64,000 nucleotides of DNA, from NCBI GenBank assembly GCA_947493005.1, contig CANLOY010000005.1, forward strand, positions 310,001 through 374,000. The letters run 5' to 3'. The notes under the pieces were generated by a model. The model saw only the letters and a list, made by a program, of their open reading frames with translations, was not told the origin of the DNA and made no database searches. Position numbers and translations under genes: made by a program. Positions 6,394 through 15,416 of the stretch are shown here, one piece after another; the stretch's first letter is position 1; every line of letters begins with the position of its first letter. Source of the stretch: an uncultured Roseivirga sp. (GTDB lineage: Bacteria; Bacteroidota; Bacteroidia; Cytophagales; Cyclobacteriaceae).

Positions 6394-9065
6394 TGTCAGA
6401 TAAGAATCCAATATCGCCTCCAAAGTTTTCCGAGTGGTTAGTCAAACGGTTCTGTAGGAAAGACTATAAGGATGAAGTTCTCGGGGATTTACATGAGATA
6501 TACTGCTGGAGAGTTGAGGAAGGACATAAGGCAATTGCCAATCTTAGATATCTTCTGGATGCTTTTTCTGCAATACGATTTATACGAATTCAAAATAAAA
6601 CAACGGTCAAACTTAATTTTTTAACAATGATTTCATTAAAGGTCACACTTCGCACATTTAAGAAGAACAAGTTTAGTACTGCAGTAAATCTATTTGGTCT
6701 AGCTTGTGGGTTTATGGTCTTTCTAGCCATATTTCAATACGTCTCTTTCGAGAAAAACTATGATGCATTTAATCCCAATGCCGATAACATCTATCGAGTA
6801 AACAGTAGACTCCTTCGAGATACGACTGTGAGTTTTGAGAGTGCAGAGAGTTTTGCAGCTTTAGGTAAAGGCATTAAAGACCAAGTCGCTAATGTCCAAG
6901 AATATGCCAAGCTATATAACATAGGTGTTAAGAATAACTGTGTTATTAGCTTCAAGAATTCTGACATAAGTTTCATAGAAAAGGGAGTTATGTTTGCCAC
7001 TTCGGCATTGCCAAAAATGCTTTCTATCTCTATGTTAGAAGGGCAATCGGCCTCTGTGCTAGATGACCCATATGAAGTTATAATTTCTAAGTCGATTGAG
7101 AAGAAATACTTTAATGGTGCATCTGGTCTTGGTAAAACAATTGTATTTGATGATGACGATTTGAATCATGAAGTTCTTACTGTTTCAGGAGTATTTGAAG
7201 ACTTTCCCGGTAATTCACATTTGAGTTTTGATATTCTTATCTCTTTTGAAACACTTAGAAAAAGAGCTAATGAGAATGGGGTCTATGGTCAGGCTAGGTT
7301 TGAAGATACCTGGGGAGGTAGGTATGATTTTCTTACCTATTTGCAACTGTCGCCTGAGGCCAATGTTGAGTCCGTTGCATCACAAATGGGAAAAATAGCT
7401 ACAGGGCATATAACCTATCCTGAATATTCATATCAGTTTGATTTAATTCCAATCAAAAATGTGCACACGTCTGCTGGTTTGAGAGGCGAGGTGAAGACAA
7501 ATGTTGATTTGGCCAAATTGAATACCCTGTTGCTTGTAGGTGTATTCGTTTTACTTCTTGCCTGGGTAAACTTTATTAATCTAACTACGGCCAATGCATT
7601 GAATCGAGCAAAAGAGACTGGGGTGAGAAAAATACTAGGCGGTACAAGGTATCAATTACTGTGGCAATTTTTGTTTGAATCTGTATTTACAGGAGTATTG
7701 GCTTTTATCATTGGGCTGATTCTGTTCAGTTTTAGTTTTCCATTCTTAAATGAGTTTTTACCGGTTTCGGATAAGTGGTATTTGTTCAGGGATTATACTT
7801 TTATCTGCTGGATATTAGCAATAGTTTTTGTCTCGGGTGGACTGGCAGGGGTTTATCCAGCATTAATATTATCTGGATTTAAACCAATTGCTGTTTTAAA
7901 AGGTGTTTTCAAAACCTCGAAGAAAGGTTTGACAGTTCGAAAGAGCTTAGTGGTACTGCAGGCAGGCATATCTATCTTTTTGATTACTGGAGTACTAGCG
8001 GTTGTAAGTCAGGTCAAGTATATGATTGATGAGGATTTAGGCATGAAGCCCGATCAGGTATTGGTGATTCCTATACCGGGTAATTTACACTCAAAAGGAA
8101 CAACAGTCGATCTAGAAGATCAATTAAAAACGGCTTTGTCCAACAAATCATTTGTTAGTCATTTTGCAGCTGCCAATGTTGTACCTGGCAACTTTATCAG
8201 GTGGGGCATGAATATTAACCTCACTAATGATGAAGAAAATGAAATACAGGTGCAGCGCGTTAATGTGGAATTCGATTATTTGGATGTTTTGGGAATTGAA
8301 CTGTTGGCAGGGCGAGACTTCAGAAATAGTACGGTCGATGCTGAATCTGTTATCCTTAATGAGTCAGCTACAAGAGAGTTAGGCTTTGGCAATGTTGAAG
8401 AGGCAATTGGTAAAAGACTATATGATGGCAATGATTGGTTAAGTATAATTGGTGTTATAGCAGACTATCATCATGAGAGCCTTAAGAGTGGGGTATTACC
8501 AATGGCAATAAAGACACGGTCTCGAAGTTTTGATCATTATTTCCTCAAAATTGAAGGAGGTAAAAGACAAGATAACCTTGCTGCAATAGAAGAGGTTTTC
8601 AGGGATTTGTTTCCAGGAAATCCTTTTAAATACTTTTTTCTAAATGATCATGTCCTTAAAAACTATGAACAAGAAGAGAGGTTTGGAAAGTCTTTTGGTT
8701 TTTTTGCCATCATTGCTATACTTATTTCTGGTATTGGTCTTTTTAGTCTGTCTTCATTTATTACACTATCTCGAAGTAAGGAAATAGGAATAAGAAAGGT
8801 GCTTGGTGCCAGGGCAAAGACAATTGTTAATCAGTTAAATAAAGATTTTATAATACTCGTTTTTCTAGCCACACTAATTGCCACACCGCTCTCCATTTGG
8901 GCAGTGGAAAGTTGGCTCAATGCCTTTCCGTATAGGATCTCACTTGGTTTGCTATTCTTTATTGTTCCAGGCTTGGCTATCTTACTTATAAGCCTTGCAA
9001 GCGTGAGTATCAAGACAATTAGTGCTTCAAGAGCCAATCCAGTAAACTTATTATATAGACAGTAA
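6393..9065 (+). CDS. MacB/FtsX-type ABC permease with N-terminal prefix domain, copy 1
   Basis: This 890-residue membrane protein has an N-terminal 'permease prefix' region (about 1-75, starting SPPKFSEWLVKRFCRKDY, with EVLGDLHEIYCWRVEEG). A MacB_PCD-FtsX unit follows: TM near 100-120, a large periplasmic domain, and three TMs around 375-500. A second TM-periplasmic-FtsX unit follows, ending with FSLSSFITLSRSKEIGIRKVLGA and two more TMs. This duplicated plan matches the single-chain permeases that pair with an ABC ATPase for export of lipids or peptides, or for mechanotransmission. No ATPase motif (Walker A, LSGGQ) is present in it or in neighbouring genes. Residue Met79 in LNFLTMISLKV resembles the start of ordinary permeases lacking the prefix. 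Confidence 0.92.
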   Translation: MSDKNPISPPKFSEWLVKRFCRKDYKDEVLGDLHEIYCWRVEEGHKAIANLRYLLDAFSAIRFIRIQNKTTVKLNFLTMISLKVTLRTFKKNKFSTAVNLFGLACGFMVFLAIFQYVSFEKNYDAFNPNADNIYRVNSRLLRDTTVSFESAESFAALGKGIKDQVANVQEYAKLYNIGVKNNCVISFKNSDISFIEKGVMFATSALPKMLSISMLEGQSASVLDDPYEVIISKSIEKKYFNGASGLGKTIVFDDDDLNHEVLTVSGVFEDFPGNSHLSFDILISFETLRKRANENGVYGQARFEDTWGGRYDFLTYLQLSPEANVESVASQMGKIATGHITYPEYSYQFDLIPIKNVHTSAGLRGEVKTNVDLAKLNTLLLVGVFVLLLAWVNFINLTTANALNRAKETGVRKILGGTRYQLLWQFLFESVFTGVLAFIIGLILFSFSFPFLNEFLPVSDKWYLFRDYTFICWILAIVFVSGGLAGVYPALILSGFKPIAVLKGVFKTSKKGLTVRKSLVVLQAGISIFLITGVLAVVSQVKYMIDEDLGMKPDQVLVIPIPGNLHSKGTTVDLEDQLKTALSNKSFVSHFAAANVVPGNFIRWGMNINLTNDEENEIQVQRVNVEFDYLDVLGIELLAGRDFRNSTVDAESVILNESATRELGFGNVEEAIGKRLYDGNDWLSIIGVIADYHHESLKSGVLPMAIKTRSRSFDHYFLKIEGGKRQDNLAAIEEVFRDLFPGNPFKYFFLNDHVLKNYEQEERFGKSFGFFAIIAILISGIGLFSLSSFITLSRSKEIGIRKVLGARAKTIVNQLNKDFIILVFLATLIATPLSIWAVESWLNAFPYRISLGLLFFIVPGLAILLISLASVSIKTISASRANPVNLLYRQ

Positions 9066-9092
9066 AACACGCCTAACAATTTAAATTTAACT

Positions 9093-9407
9093 ATGAACCA
9101 GACATTAGGAGCCTTAGAAGAGTTGATTCTCTTACTTGTTTTAAGAGAGCGAGAATCATATGGGGCTGAATTAGTAAAAGTTTATGAAGAGCATACACAA
9201 AAGTCAATTACACTACCTGCAGTGGTAATGGTGTTGAAACGGCTTGAGAAAAAGAAAATGTTGAAATCATACATAGGAGACCCTTCAGCACAGAGAGGGG
9301 GGAGACGAAAAGTGATGTATGAGGCTACTGAACTTGGTTATCGTAGTGCTGAAGAGGCAGTAAAGGTAAAAACTCAGATCTGGGATATGGTTCCGAAACT
9401 TTCTTAA
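9093..9407 (+). CDS. PadR-family transcriptional regulator, copy 2
   Basis: This 104-residue PadR is identical to copy 1 at 100 of 104 positions (differences Ile/Val, His/Gln, Thr/Ile and Met/Leu), although many codons differ synonymously. It starts 27 bases after the first permease ends, with no terminator and no operator repeat between, so it is probably transcribed from the first promoter. Its stop overlaps the next permease by one base (TAATG), exactly as in copy 1. The near-identity implies both regulators recognise the same site, possibly as mixed dimers (inference). Confidence 0.93.
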   Translation: MNQTLGALEELILLLVLRERESYGAELVKVYEEHTQKSITLPAVVMVLKRLEKKKMLKSYIGDPSAQRGGRRKVMYEATELGYRSAEEAVKVKTQIWDMVPKLS

Positions 9408-12085
9408 TGAATAAGAACAAACCAATATCGCCCCCAAAGTTTGCAGAATGGTTGGTCAAACTGTTTTGTAGAAAAGATTACCTGGATGAAGTACTAGGTG
9501 ATATTCATGAAATATACTGTTGGAGAGTCGAAGAAGGAAACAAGGCAATTGCTGCCTTAAGGTACTTTTTAGACGCTTTCTCCGCAATACGATTTATACG
9601 AATTCAAAATAAAACAACGGTCAAACTTAATTTTTTAAATATGATTTCTTTAAAGGTCACACTTCGCACATTTAAGCGAAACAAATTTCAAACCGCTACT
9701 AACATCTTTGGATTAGGCTGTGGTTTTATGGTCTTTCTGGCCATCTTTCAATACGTTACTTTCGAAAAGAGCTACGATAGTTTTATACCCGAGAATGAGA
9801 ACCTATATCGAGTCAATAGTACTCTTTTGAAGGATACTACAACTGTTTTTGAAACAGCAAAGGCTATTCCGGCAGTTGGAAAAGCCGCACTGGAACTTGT
9901 TCCTCAAGTGGTGTCCTATGCTAAACTTTTTAATACCAGCAGCTCGAATAACTGTGTTATCAGTCTGGACGTGAATAGCAAAAATACTTTCAACGAAAGT
10001 GGAATTATGCATGCTACTCCTGCCACTGTGGATTTGTTGGGAATTACGCTAATCGAAGGGAATTCGGATTATGTTCTGGACGAACCATATGAGGTAATAA
10101 TTTCAAAGTCTTTACAACAGAAATACTTTCAGGGAGCATTAGCAACTGGTAGAACTATTGTTTTTGATGATGACGATGAAAATCATGAAGTACTTACCGT
10201 TAGTGGAGTGTTTGAGGATTATCCCGGAGATTCTCATTTGGACTTTGATATGCTAATCTCTTTCGAAACTCTTTTTACAAGAGAAGAAAAAAGAGGCAAG
10301 ACTGCACGTTTTAGATACGATGAAGATTGGGAAGGTAGACATGACTTTCTGACTTACCTGAAATTGATGCCTAATACTAAAGAGTCGGAAGTAACGGGGA
10401 TTCTGGAAAAAATGATCAACGCTCCAATCAGGTACCCAGGGTATTCTTACGAATTGAACTTGATGCCTGTAACGGATATTCATACTTCAAATGCTATAAG
10501 AGGAGAGGTTAAAGCAACTGCTGATTTACCAAGGTTGAATATTCTAATGATCCTTGGTGTGTTTGTGCTTCTATTGGCGTGGGTCAACTTTATTAACCTA
10601 ACAACAGCAACTGCACTTGGAAGGGCAAAAGAAACTGGTATGCGGAAAGTTTTAGGGGGTACACGAAAGCAATTGGTGTGGCAGTTTCTCTTTGAATCAG
10701 TTTTCACAGGCTTTCTGGCCTTTACCTTAGGACTTGTCATTTTTAACTTTGCATTCCCTTATTTTAATGAATTTCTGCCGGTATCAAACAAGTGGTATTT
10801 GTTTGGCCACATCAACTTTACCTTGATGATTGCAGGTATTGTTCTTGTCTCAGGTGTAGTAGCAGGAGTTTATCCAGCATTAGTTCTTTCTGGTTTTAAG
10901 CCGGTCACCGTGCTCAAAGGTGTATTCAAGACTTCAGGAAATGGTCTGATCGTTAGAAAGGTTTTGGTTGTATTTCAGGCAGGTATTTCGGTGTTTTTGA
11001 TTACAGGATTACTTGCCATAGTGAAACAGGTAGATTTTATGATCAATAATGATTTAGGAATGGAACCTGATCAGGTTATGGTGATAGCAAAGCCCGGCAA
11101 CCTGAATATGCTGACAGAGGATAAGGGAGATGTTAAAACGCTGTTTAAGAATAGATTGTCAGATAAATCTTTTGTAAAAAACCATGCTGTTACAGATGCC
11201 ATACCAGGGAGTGTTTTGAGAAAAAAAAGGGATATAAACCTCACGGAGAATGAAGAGAATGAAATTGAAGCAAGGGCTATTTATGTTGAATATGATTACC
11301 TCAAGGCTTTGGATGTTCCTGTAATAGCCGGTCGGGATTTTAGAAATACAACTACCGATGAGAAAGCGGTTATACTGAATGAGTCGGCTGTGAAAGCTTT
11401 AGGTGTTACAGACCCGAATGAATTGTTGAATGAGCGACTCTATGAAGGAGATGAGTGGCTAACAATTATTGGTGTTATTTCAGACTATCACCACACCAGT
11501 CTAAAGACAGAGGTGGTGCCAATGATGATCCGAACCAGAAGCTGGGGGTTAGATTATCACTTAATCAAAATGGAGGGTGGGGCTATTCAGGAAAACCTGC
11601 AAGAAGTTGAAGAGGTTTTTGCTTCAGTTTTCCCCGGTAATCCATTTGATTACTTTTTTCTGGACGATCACTTTGTGAAGAATTATGAGCAAGAAGAGAG
11701 ATTTGGCAGGTCATTCGGTTTCTTTGCACTTATTGCCATTTTGATTGCAGGCATTGGTTTGTATAGTCTATCCTCATTTATCACTATTTCGCGCAGCAAA
11801 GAAATTGGTATACGCAAAGTGTTAGGTGCTAAAGTGATAACTATTGTTAATCACTTAAACAAGGATTTTGTCATACTGATTGTTTTAGCTTCTCTTATCG
11901 CTACGCCACTTTCTATTTGGGCAGTGCAAATATGGTTGGACGCTTTTCCTTACAGAATTACACTTGGTGTATTGTTCTTTGTAGTTCCAGGTTTGGCTAT
12001 TTTGTTACTAAGCTTACTCAGTGTTAGTGTAAAAACCATTGGAGCATCAAGGATTAATCCAGTTATGTTATTACATAGAGAATAA
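9407..12085 (+). CDS. MacB/FtsX-type ABC permease with N-terminal prefix domain, copy 2
   Basis: This 892-residue protein has the same architecture as copy 1: prefix domain (SPPKFAEWLVKLFCRKDY), MacB_PCD, FtsX TMs, and a second MacB_PCD/FtsX unit with FITISRSKEIGIRKVLGA near the end. Similarity is highest in the prefix domain and the membrane/coupling regions. It is lowest in the first periplasmic domain (about 120-330), where the two copies have clearly diverged. This suggests different partners or cargo handled by the same cytoplasmic machinery. The gene ends just before a strong hairpin (12093-12128) that probably terminates the four-gene operon. Confidence 0.92.
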   Translation: MNKNKPISPPKFAEWLVKLFCRKDYLDEVLGDIHEIYCWRVEEGNKAIAALRYFLDAFSAIRFIRIQNKTTVKLNFLNMISLKVTLRTFKRNKFQTATNIFGLGCGFMVFLAIFQYVTFEKSYDSFIPENENLYRVNSTLLKDTTTVFETAKAIPAVGKAALELVPQVVSYAKLFNTSSSNNCVISLDVNSKNTFNESGIMHATPATVDLLGITLIEGNSDYVLDEPYEVIISKSLQQKYFQGALATGRTIVFDDDDENHEVLTVSGVFEDYPGDSHLDFDMLISFETLFTREEKRGKTARFRYDEDWEGRHDFLTYLKLMPNTKESEVTGILEKMINAPIRYPGYSYELNLMPVTDIHTSNAIRGEVKATADLPRLNILMILGVFVLLLAWVNFINLTTATALGRAKETGMRKVLGGTRKQLVWQFLFESVFTGFLAFTLGLVIFNFAFPYFNEFLPVSNKWYLFGHINFTLMIAGIVLVSGVVAGVYPALVLSGFKPVTVLKGVFKTSGNGLIVRKVLVVFQAGISVFLITGLLAIVKQVDFMINNDLGMEPDQVMVIAKPGNLNMLTEDKGDVKTLFKNRLSDKSFVKNHAVTDAIPGSVLRKKRDINLTENEENEIEARAIYVEYDYLKALDVPVIAGRDFRNTTTDEKAVILNESAVKALGVTDPNELLNERLYEGDEWLTIIGVISDYHHTSLKTEVVPMMIRTRSWGLDYHLIKMEGGAIQENLQEVEEVFASVFPGNPFDYFFLDDHFVKNYEQEERFGRSFGFFALIAILIAGIGLYSLSSFITISRSKEIGIRKVLGAKVITIVNHLNKDFVILIVLASLIATPLSIWAVQIWLDAFPYRITLGVLFFVVPGLAILLLSLLSVSVKTIGASRINPVMLLHRE

Positions 12086-12092
12086 AAAAAAT

Positions 12093-12128
12093 ATTTCAGG
12101 CAATGAATTCTTGTTCATTGCCTGAAAT
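12093..12128 (+). terminator. Hairpin terminator of the PadR-permease operon
   Basis: Perfect 15-bp arms, 12093-12107 and 12114-12128, with a 6-base loop, start 8 bases after the permease stop and are preceded by an A-run. There is no long T-run after it on the plus strand, so termination strength is uncertain, but stem quality and position fit the end of the operon before rarA. Confidence 0.65.
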
Positions 12129-12157
12129 TTAATCCACAACATTCCTAATTTCAGGGA

Positions 12158-13426
12158 ATGGATTTCTCTCATAAACCACTTGCCGAACGCATTCGCCCCA
12201 AAACCCTTGATGACCTTATAGGTCAGGAGCATTTGGTGGGTAAGAATGGTGTATTGAGAAGGGCGATTGAATCTGGAAGTATTCCCTCTATGATTTTATG
12301 GGGACCTCCAGGTGTAGGCAAAACTACTATTGCAAATATTATCGCAAATGCTGTGAAAGCGCCATTCATTTCTTTGAGCGCCATTAGCTCGGGAGTAAAG
12401 GAAGTGCGTGAGGTAATTCAACGTGCTAAATTCCAATCAAGGACAATTCTCTTTATTGATGAAATTCACAGGTTTAATAAATCCCAACAGGATGCCTTAC
12501 TTGGAGCAGTAGAAAAGGGTGATATCACTTTGATTGGAGCTACTACAGAAAACCCTTCTTTTGAGGTTAACTCTGCACTTTTATCCAGATCTCAAGTCTA
12601 TACACTGAAAGCTTTATCTAAAGATGATTTGACAAGGTTGGTTGAAACAGCGTTGGAAAAGGACGAGCTTCTAAGTAAGAAAAAGGTAGACATTAAAGAA
12701 ACTCAGGCGCTTTTCAGTATTTCTGGCGGAGATGCCCGCAAGCTACTGAATTTGTTCGATTTAGTTGTTGAGAGCATAGGAGGGGAATCCGTAGTGATAA
12801 CAGATGATCAGGTGACAGACATAGCCCAGCAACGTGTAGCTATTTACGATAAATCGGGTGATCAACATTACGATATTATTTCCGCTTTTATTAAATCTAT
12901 AAGAGGAAGTGACCCGAATGCGGCTGTTTACTATCTGGCCAGAATGATAGAAGGAGGAGAGGATATTAAGTTTATTGCCAGAAGGTTGGTGATACTTGCC
13001 TCAGAGGATATAGGCAATGCAAATCCAACAGCATTGGTCATTGCTACCAATGCTTTTCAGGCGGTAAACCTAATTGGCTACCCTGAAGGGCGAATAATAC
13101 TTTCTCAAACGGTGACTTATTTGGCTTCTTCCGCTAAAAGTAACGCTGCGTATTTGGCAATAAACCATGCGCAGAGTCTGGTAAGAAAAACCGGGGATTT
13201 GCCAGTCCCTTTAGCTATCCGAAATGCACCTACAAAACTGATGAAGGAAGAAGGTTATGGTAAAGGGTACAAATATTCGCACGACTTTCCTGGCAACTTT
13301 GTTGAACAGGAATTTCTTCCAGATGAAATTAAAGGCACCAAGCTATATGACCCTGGAAAGAATGCAAGGGAAGAGGATATGCGCAAACGCCTTAGAGCAA
13401 TGTGGAAGAATAAGTACGGGTATTAA
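12158..13426 (+). CDS. rarA: Replication-associated recombination protein A (AAA ATPase)
   Basis: This 422-residue clamp-loader-like AAA+ ATPase has [19 protein letters not shown] at the N-terminus, Walker [11 protein letters not shown], Walker [19 protein letters not shown], sensor 1 ([19 protein letters not shown]) and the C-terminal MgsA/tetramerisation domain ([19 protein letters not shown] and [17 protein letters not shown]). Length and motifs are standard for RarA/MgsA (WRNIP1 family), which acts at stalled replication forks with SSB. It appears monocistronic, flanked by a hairpin upstream and a convergent gene downstream. Confidence 0.96.
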   Translation: MDFSHKPLAERIRPKTLDDLIGQEHLVGKNGVLRRAIESGSIPSMILWGPPGVGKTTIANIIANAVKAPFISLSAISSGVKEVREVIQRAKFQSRTILFIDEIHRFNKSQQDALLGAVEKGDITLIGATTENPSFEVNSALLSRSQVYTLKALSKDDLTRLVETALEKDELLSKKKVDIKETQALFSISGGDARKLLNLFDLVVESIGGESVVITDDQVTDIAQQRVAIYDKSGDQHYDIISAFIKSIRGSDPNAAVYYLARMIEGGEDIKFIARRLVILASEDIGNANPTALVIATNAFQAVNLIGYPEGRIILSQTVTYLASSAKSNAAYLAINHAQSLVRKTGDLPVPLAIRNAPTKLMKEEGYGKGYKYSHDFPGNFVEQEFLPDEIKGTKLYDPGKNAREEDMRKRLRAMWKNKYGY

Positions 13427-13465
13427 AGAGTATTGAGTAATGAGACCCGAGTATTGAGAGGTTAC

Positions 13466-14872
13466 TTACTTAAGTACTTTATGTATTACTAACCTATTTC
13501 CGAGATTTAACTGAAGCAGAAAAACACCCTTATTCAGTGGTTTTGTATTGATATGGAACTCCTGATTACCTGGGAGTAGTTCCTTATCTTCAACTGTATT
13601 GTAAACCTTGCCATTGAGGTCAACTAATTTCATGTTGAAATTGACTTTAGTGGTGTTATTGAACTTCACGGTTAGCTCATCTACAGTTGGATTTGGAAAT
13701 GCGCTGAACTCGATTTCCTGAATAAACGGATCTTCTATTCCGGTGACAATATCGGGGTCTAAATCTTTTCTATCCAGCGCAAAAGTTCTTATTCTACTAG
13801 AAATATCAATTGGGTTTGTAGTTCTATCCAAAGTCCAGGTAATGGACTGCGCGACTAATTGATCTTGTCTTGATAAAAGTGTAGTGTCCACAATAGTTAG
13901 TTTTAACTCGTTTGGGCCATTTATAAATCGATTAGTTGATACTGAAACAGTGTTGCTGTTTTTACTAAGCGTATCGTTATTTAAAAGCCACCATGTCTTT
14001 AGCGTATTAGGATCAGGTGTTAGTGGCATGACCTCAAAACCATTCGGATCATTCAGTCCACTTTGAGTTTCAGGAGTGTATTCATCTATATGTGAGGTGA
14101 AATTGTGAAAAACAGTGATAAAGGTCTCTTTACAAACTGCACAGAACGGAGCCCCAAGGAATTGCATTTTACAATTCTGGTGTGGTTTAAACCAAGTAGC
14201 GTCTCCTGAGTGCGGATAAATACCTATATCCAATTCATCAACCCAATTCTTCCATCTTACCAGTTCTTTATTAGATTGCTTTGTCATATTTGCTGTTTCT
14301 CTCGCATACTGGCTTCCTGCCCAGTATTCATCGGAAAGGTTTGCCAAGGAATGACCGATTTCATGAATTGCAATTTCTCCTGCTGCGGCATTGGTCGATG
14401 AAGTTGCGAGCCACCCGCCACTTCCTCCATACTTATCATCGTTTACAAGTACGAAGGCTTGATCGAATTGAGGAAAATTACTCGCCAGAACAGAGGATAC
14501 TTTATCGTTTTTTGTAGGAACCAGTAATCTGTCTATACCTGAGAAATTATAAGTGCTGCCAAAGTAATTGTCGATTAGTTGGCTGGGGTCTCTTGCTGCA
14601 CCTCTTTCGTTAGATGGGACCTTGATGGCTATTACATTGAAATGCTTGCTATACTCTTTAAAGGGAGTCTCATCGAATAGCTGAACTAATATATTTTCAA
14701 CATCAGTTATGTATTTTCCTTGGTCTTCTTCTAAATACCCATCACCTAGAAAAACAAGATTGATTCTGTTTTCGCCAGCACCATTAAACACCAGAGTATC
14801 GGTAGGGAATGTCTGCCCAATGGAAAGGTTTGTAATTATAAAGAGAGATAGTATGATGAACTTTAACCTCAT
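13466..14872 (-). CDS. M64-family metallopeptidase with T9SS sorting domain
   Basis: This 468-residue secreted protein has a signal peptide (residues 1-19, ending SIGQ), an M64 (IgA peptidase-like) domain with the zinc site HEIGHSLANLSDEYW near residue 170, and an Ig-like segment. A C-terminal T9SS type A sorting domain begins at about residue 388 (FSAFPNPTVDELTVKF) and ends with GVFLLQLNLGNRLVIHKVLK. It is expected to cross the outer membrane through the type IX system and be attached to the surface or released. The start overlaps the stop of an upstream lipoprotein gene by four bases. 'IgA peptidase' is the family name only; environmental members probably degrade other proteins. Confidence 0.9.
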   Translation of the reverse strand: MRLKFIILSLFIITNLSIGQTFPTDTLVFNGAGENRINLVFLGDGYLEEDQGKYITDVENILVQLFDETPFKEYSKHFNVIAIKVPSNERGAARDPSQLIDNYFGSTYNFSGIDRLLVPTKNDKVSSVLASNFPQFDQAFVLVNDDKYGGSGGWLATSSTNAAAGEIAIHEIGHSLANLSDEYWAGSQYARETANMTKQSNKELVRWKNWVDELDIGIYPHSGDATWFKPHQNCKMQFLGAPFCAVCKETFITVFHNFTSHIDEYTPETQSGLNDPNGFEVMPLTPDPNTLKTWWLLNNDTLSKNSNTVSVSTNRFINGPNELKLTIVDTTLLSRQDQLVAQSITWTLDRTTNPIDISSRIRTFALDRKDLDPDIVTGIEDPFIQEIEFSAFPNPTVDELTVKFNNTTKVNFNMKLVDLNGKVYNTVEDKELLPGNQEFHINTKPLNKGVFLLQLNLGNRLVIHKVLK

Positions 14873-15336
14873 AGCTTAACTTTTAAGGTTGAAACCAATT
14901 CTTCAGATTCATCAAGGATTGAAATAGTATCCACTTTTTTTGTGTATTGGATACGTAGAACAATAGATGACTTATCAAGGTTGAGTTTCTGACGTGAGAA
15001 AGAACCATTTTCCTCAGGTACTTCCACTGATTTTGTCAATGGGTTTTCAATAGCTACTTCGGTTATTGACTTCCCATTTATGTCATTGAAAACGAACTTT
15101 AAATAATTTGGAACATTTAAGTGAGATGGCATGGGCTTTTTGATACGACCATCTACCAATTGTTGACCTACGATCTCAAATGACAATTCTGACCCAGATT
15201 TACGGGCTTCTATAGTTAGAAAGAGGATTTTGTTTTCAATTAATGCTCCATTAGAATCCTTTGTTCCAACTTTTGTTGCAGGATTACATGCAAATAAGCA
15301 TACTAATAATGTACATATGAAAAAGCGCTTTGACAT
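14869..15336 (-). CDS. Hypothetical lipoprotein upstream of the M64 peptidase
   Basis: This 155-residue protein has a lipoprotein signal (LLVCLFACNPATKVG, lipid-modified Cys near residue 17) followed by what looks like a single all-beta domain with many alternating hydrophobic/polar stretches. I do not recognise the family. The gene overlaps the M64 peptidase start by four bases (ATGA), so the two are translationally coupled and the product may be a surface or periplasmic companion of the peptidase, for example a chaperone or inhibitor; that is inference. Confidence 0.65.
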   Translation of the reverse strand: MSKRFFICTLLVCLFACNPATKVGTKDSNGALIENKILFLTIEARKSGSELSFEIVGQQLVDGRIKKPMPSHLNVPNYLKFVFNDINGKSITEVAIENPLTKSVEVPEENGSFSRQKLNLDKSSIVLRIQYTKKVDTISILDESEELVSTLKVKL

Positions 15337-15416
15337 GGCAGGTTAAGCCTAAATGTAACATTGAAGTTAGGGATATTTTAGTTTAGGCTTCTATTCCCTT
15401 ATTTCATAGCCTGATA

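Noticed and set aside
13428-13465. Short direct repeat GAGTATTGAG after rarA
   Set aside because: Two copies of 10 bases only, in a short intergenic stretch between convergent genes; no sign of an array or mobile element.
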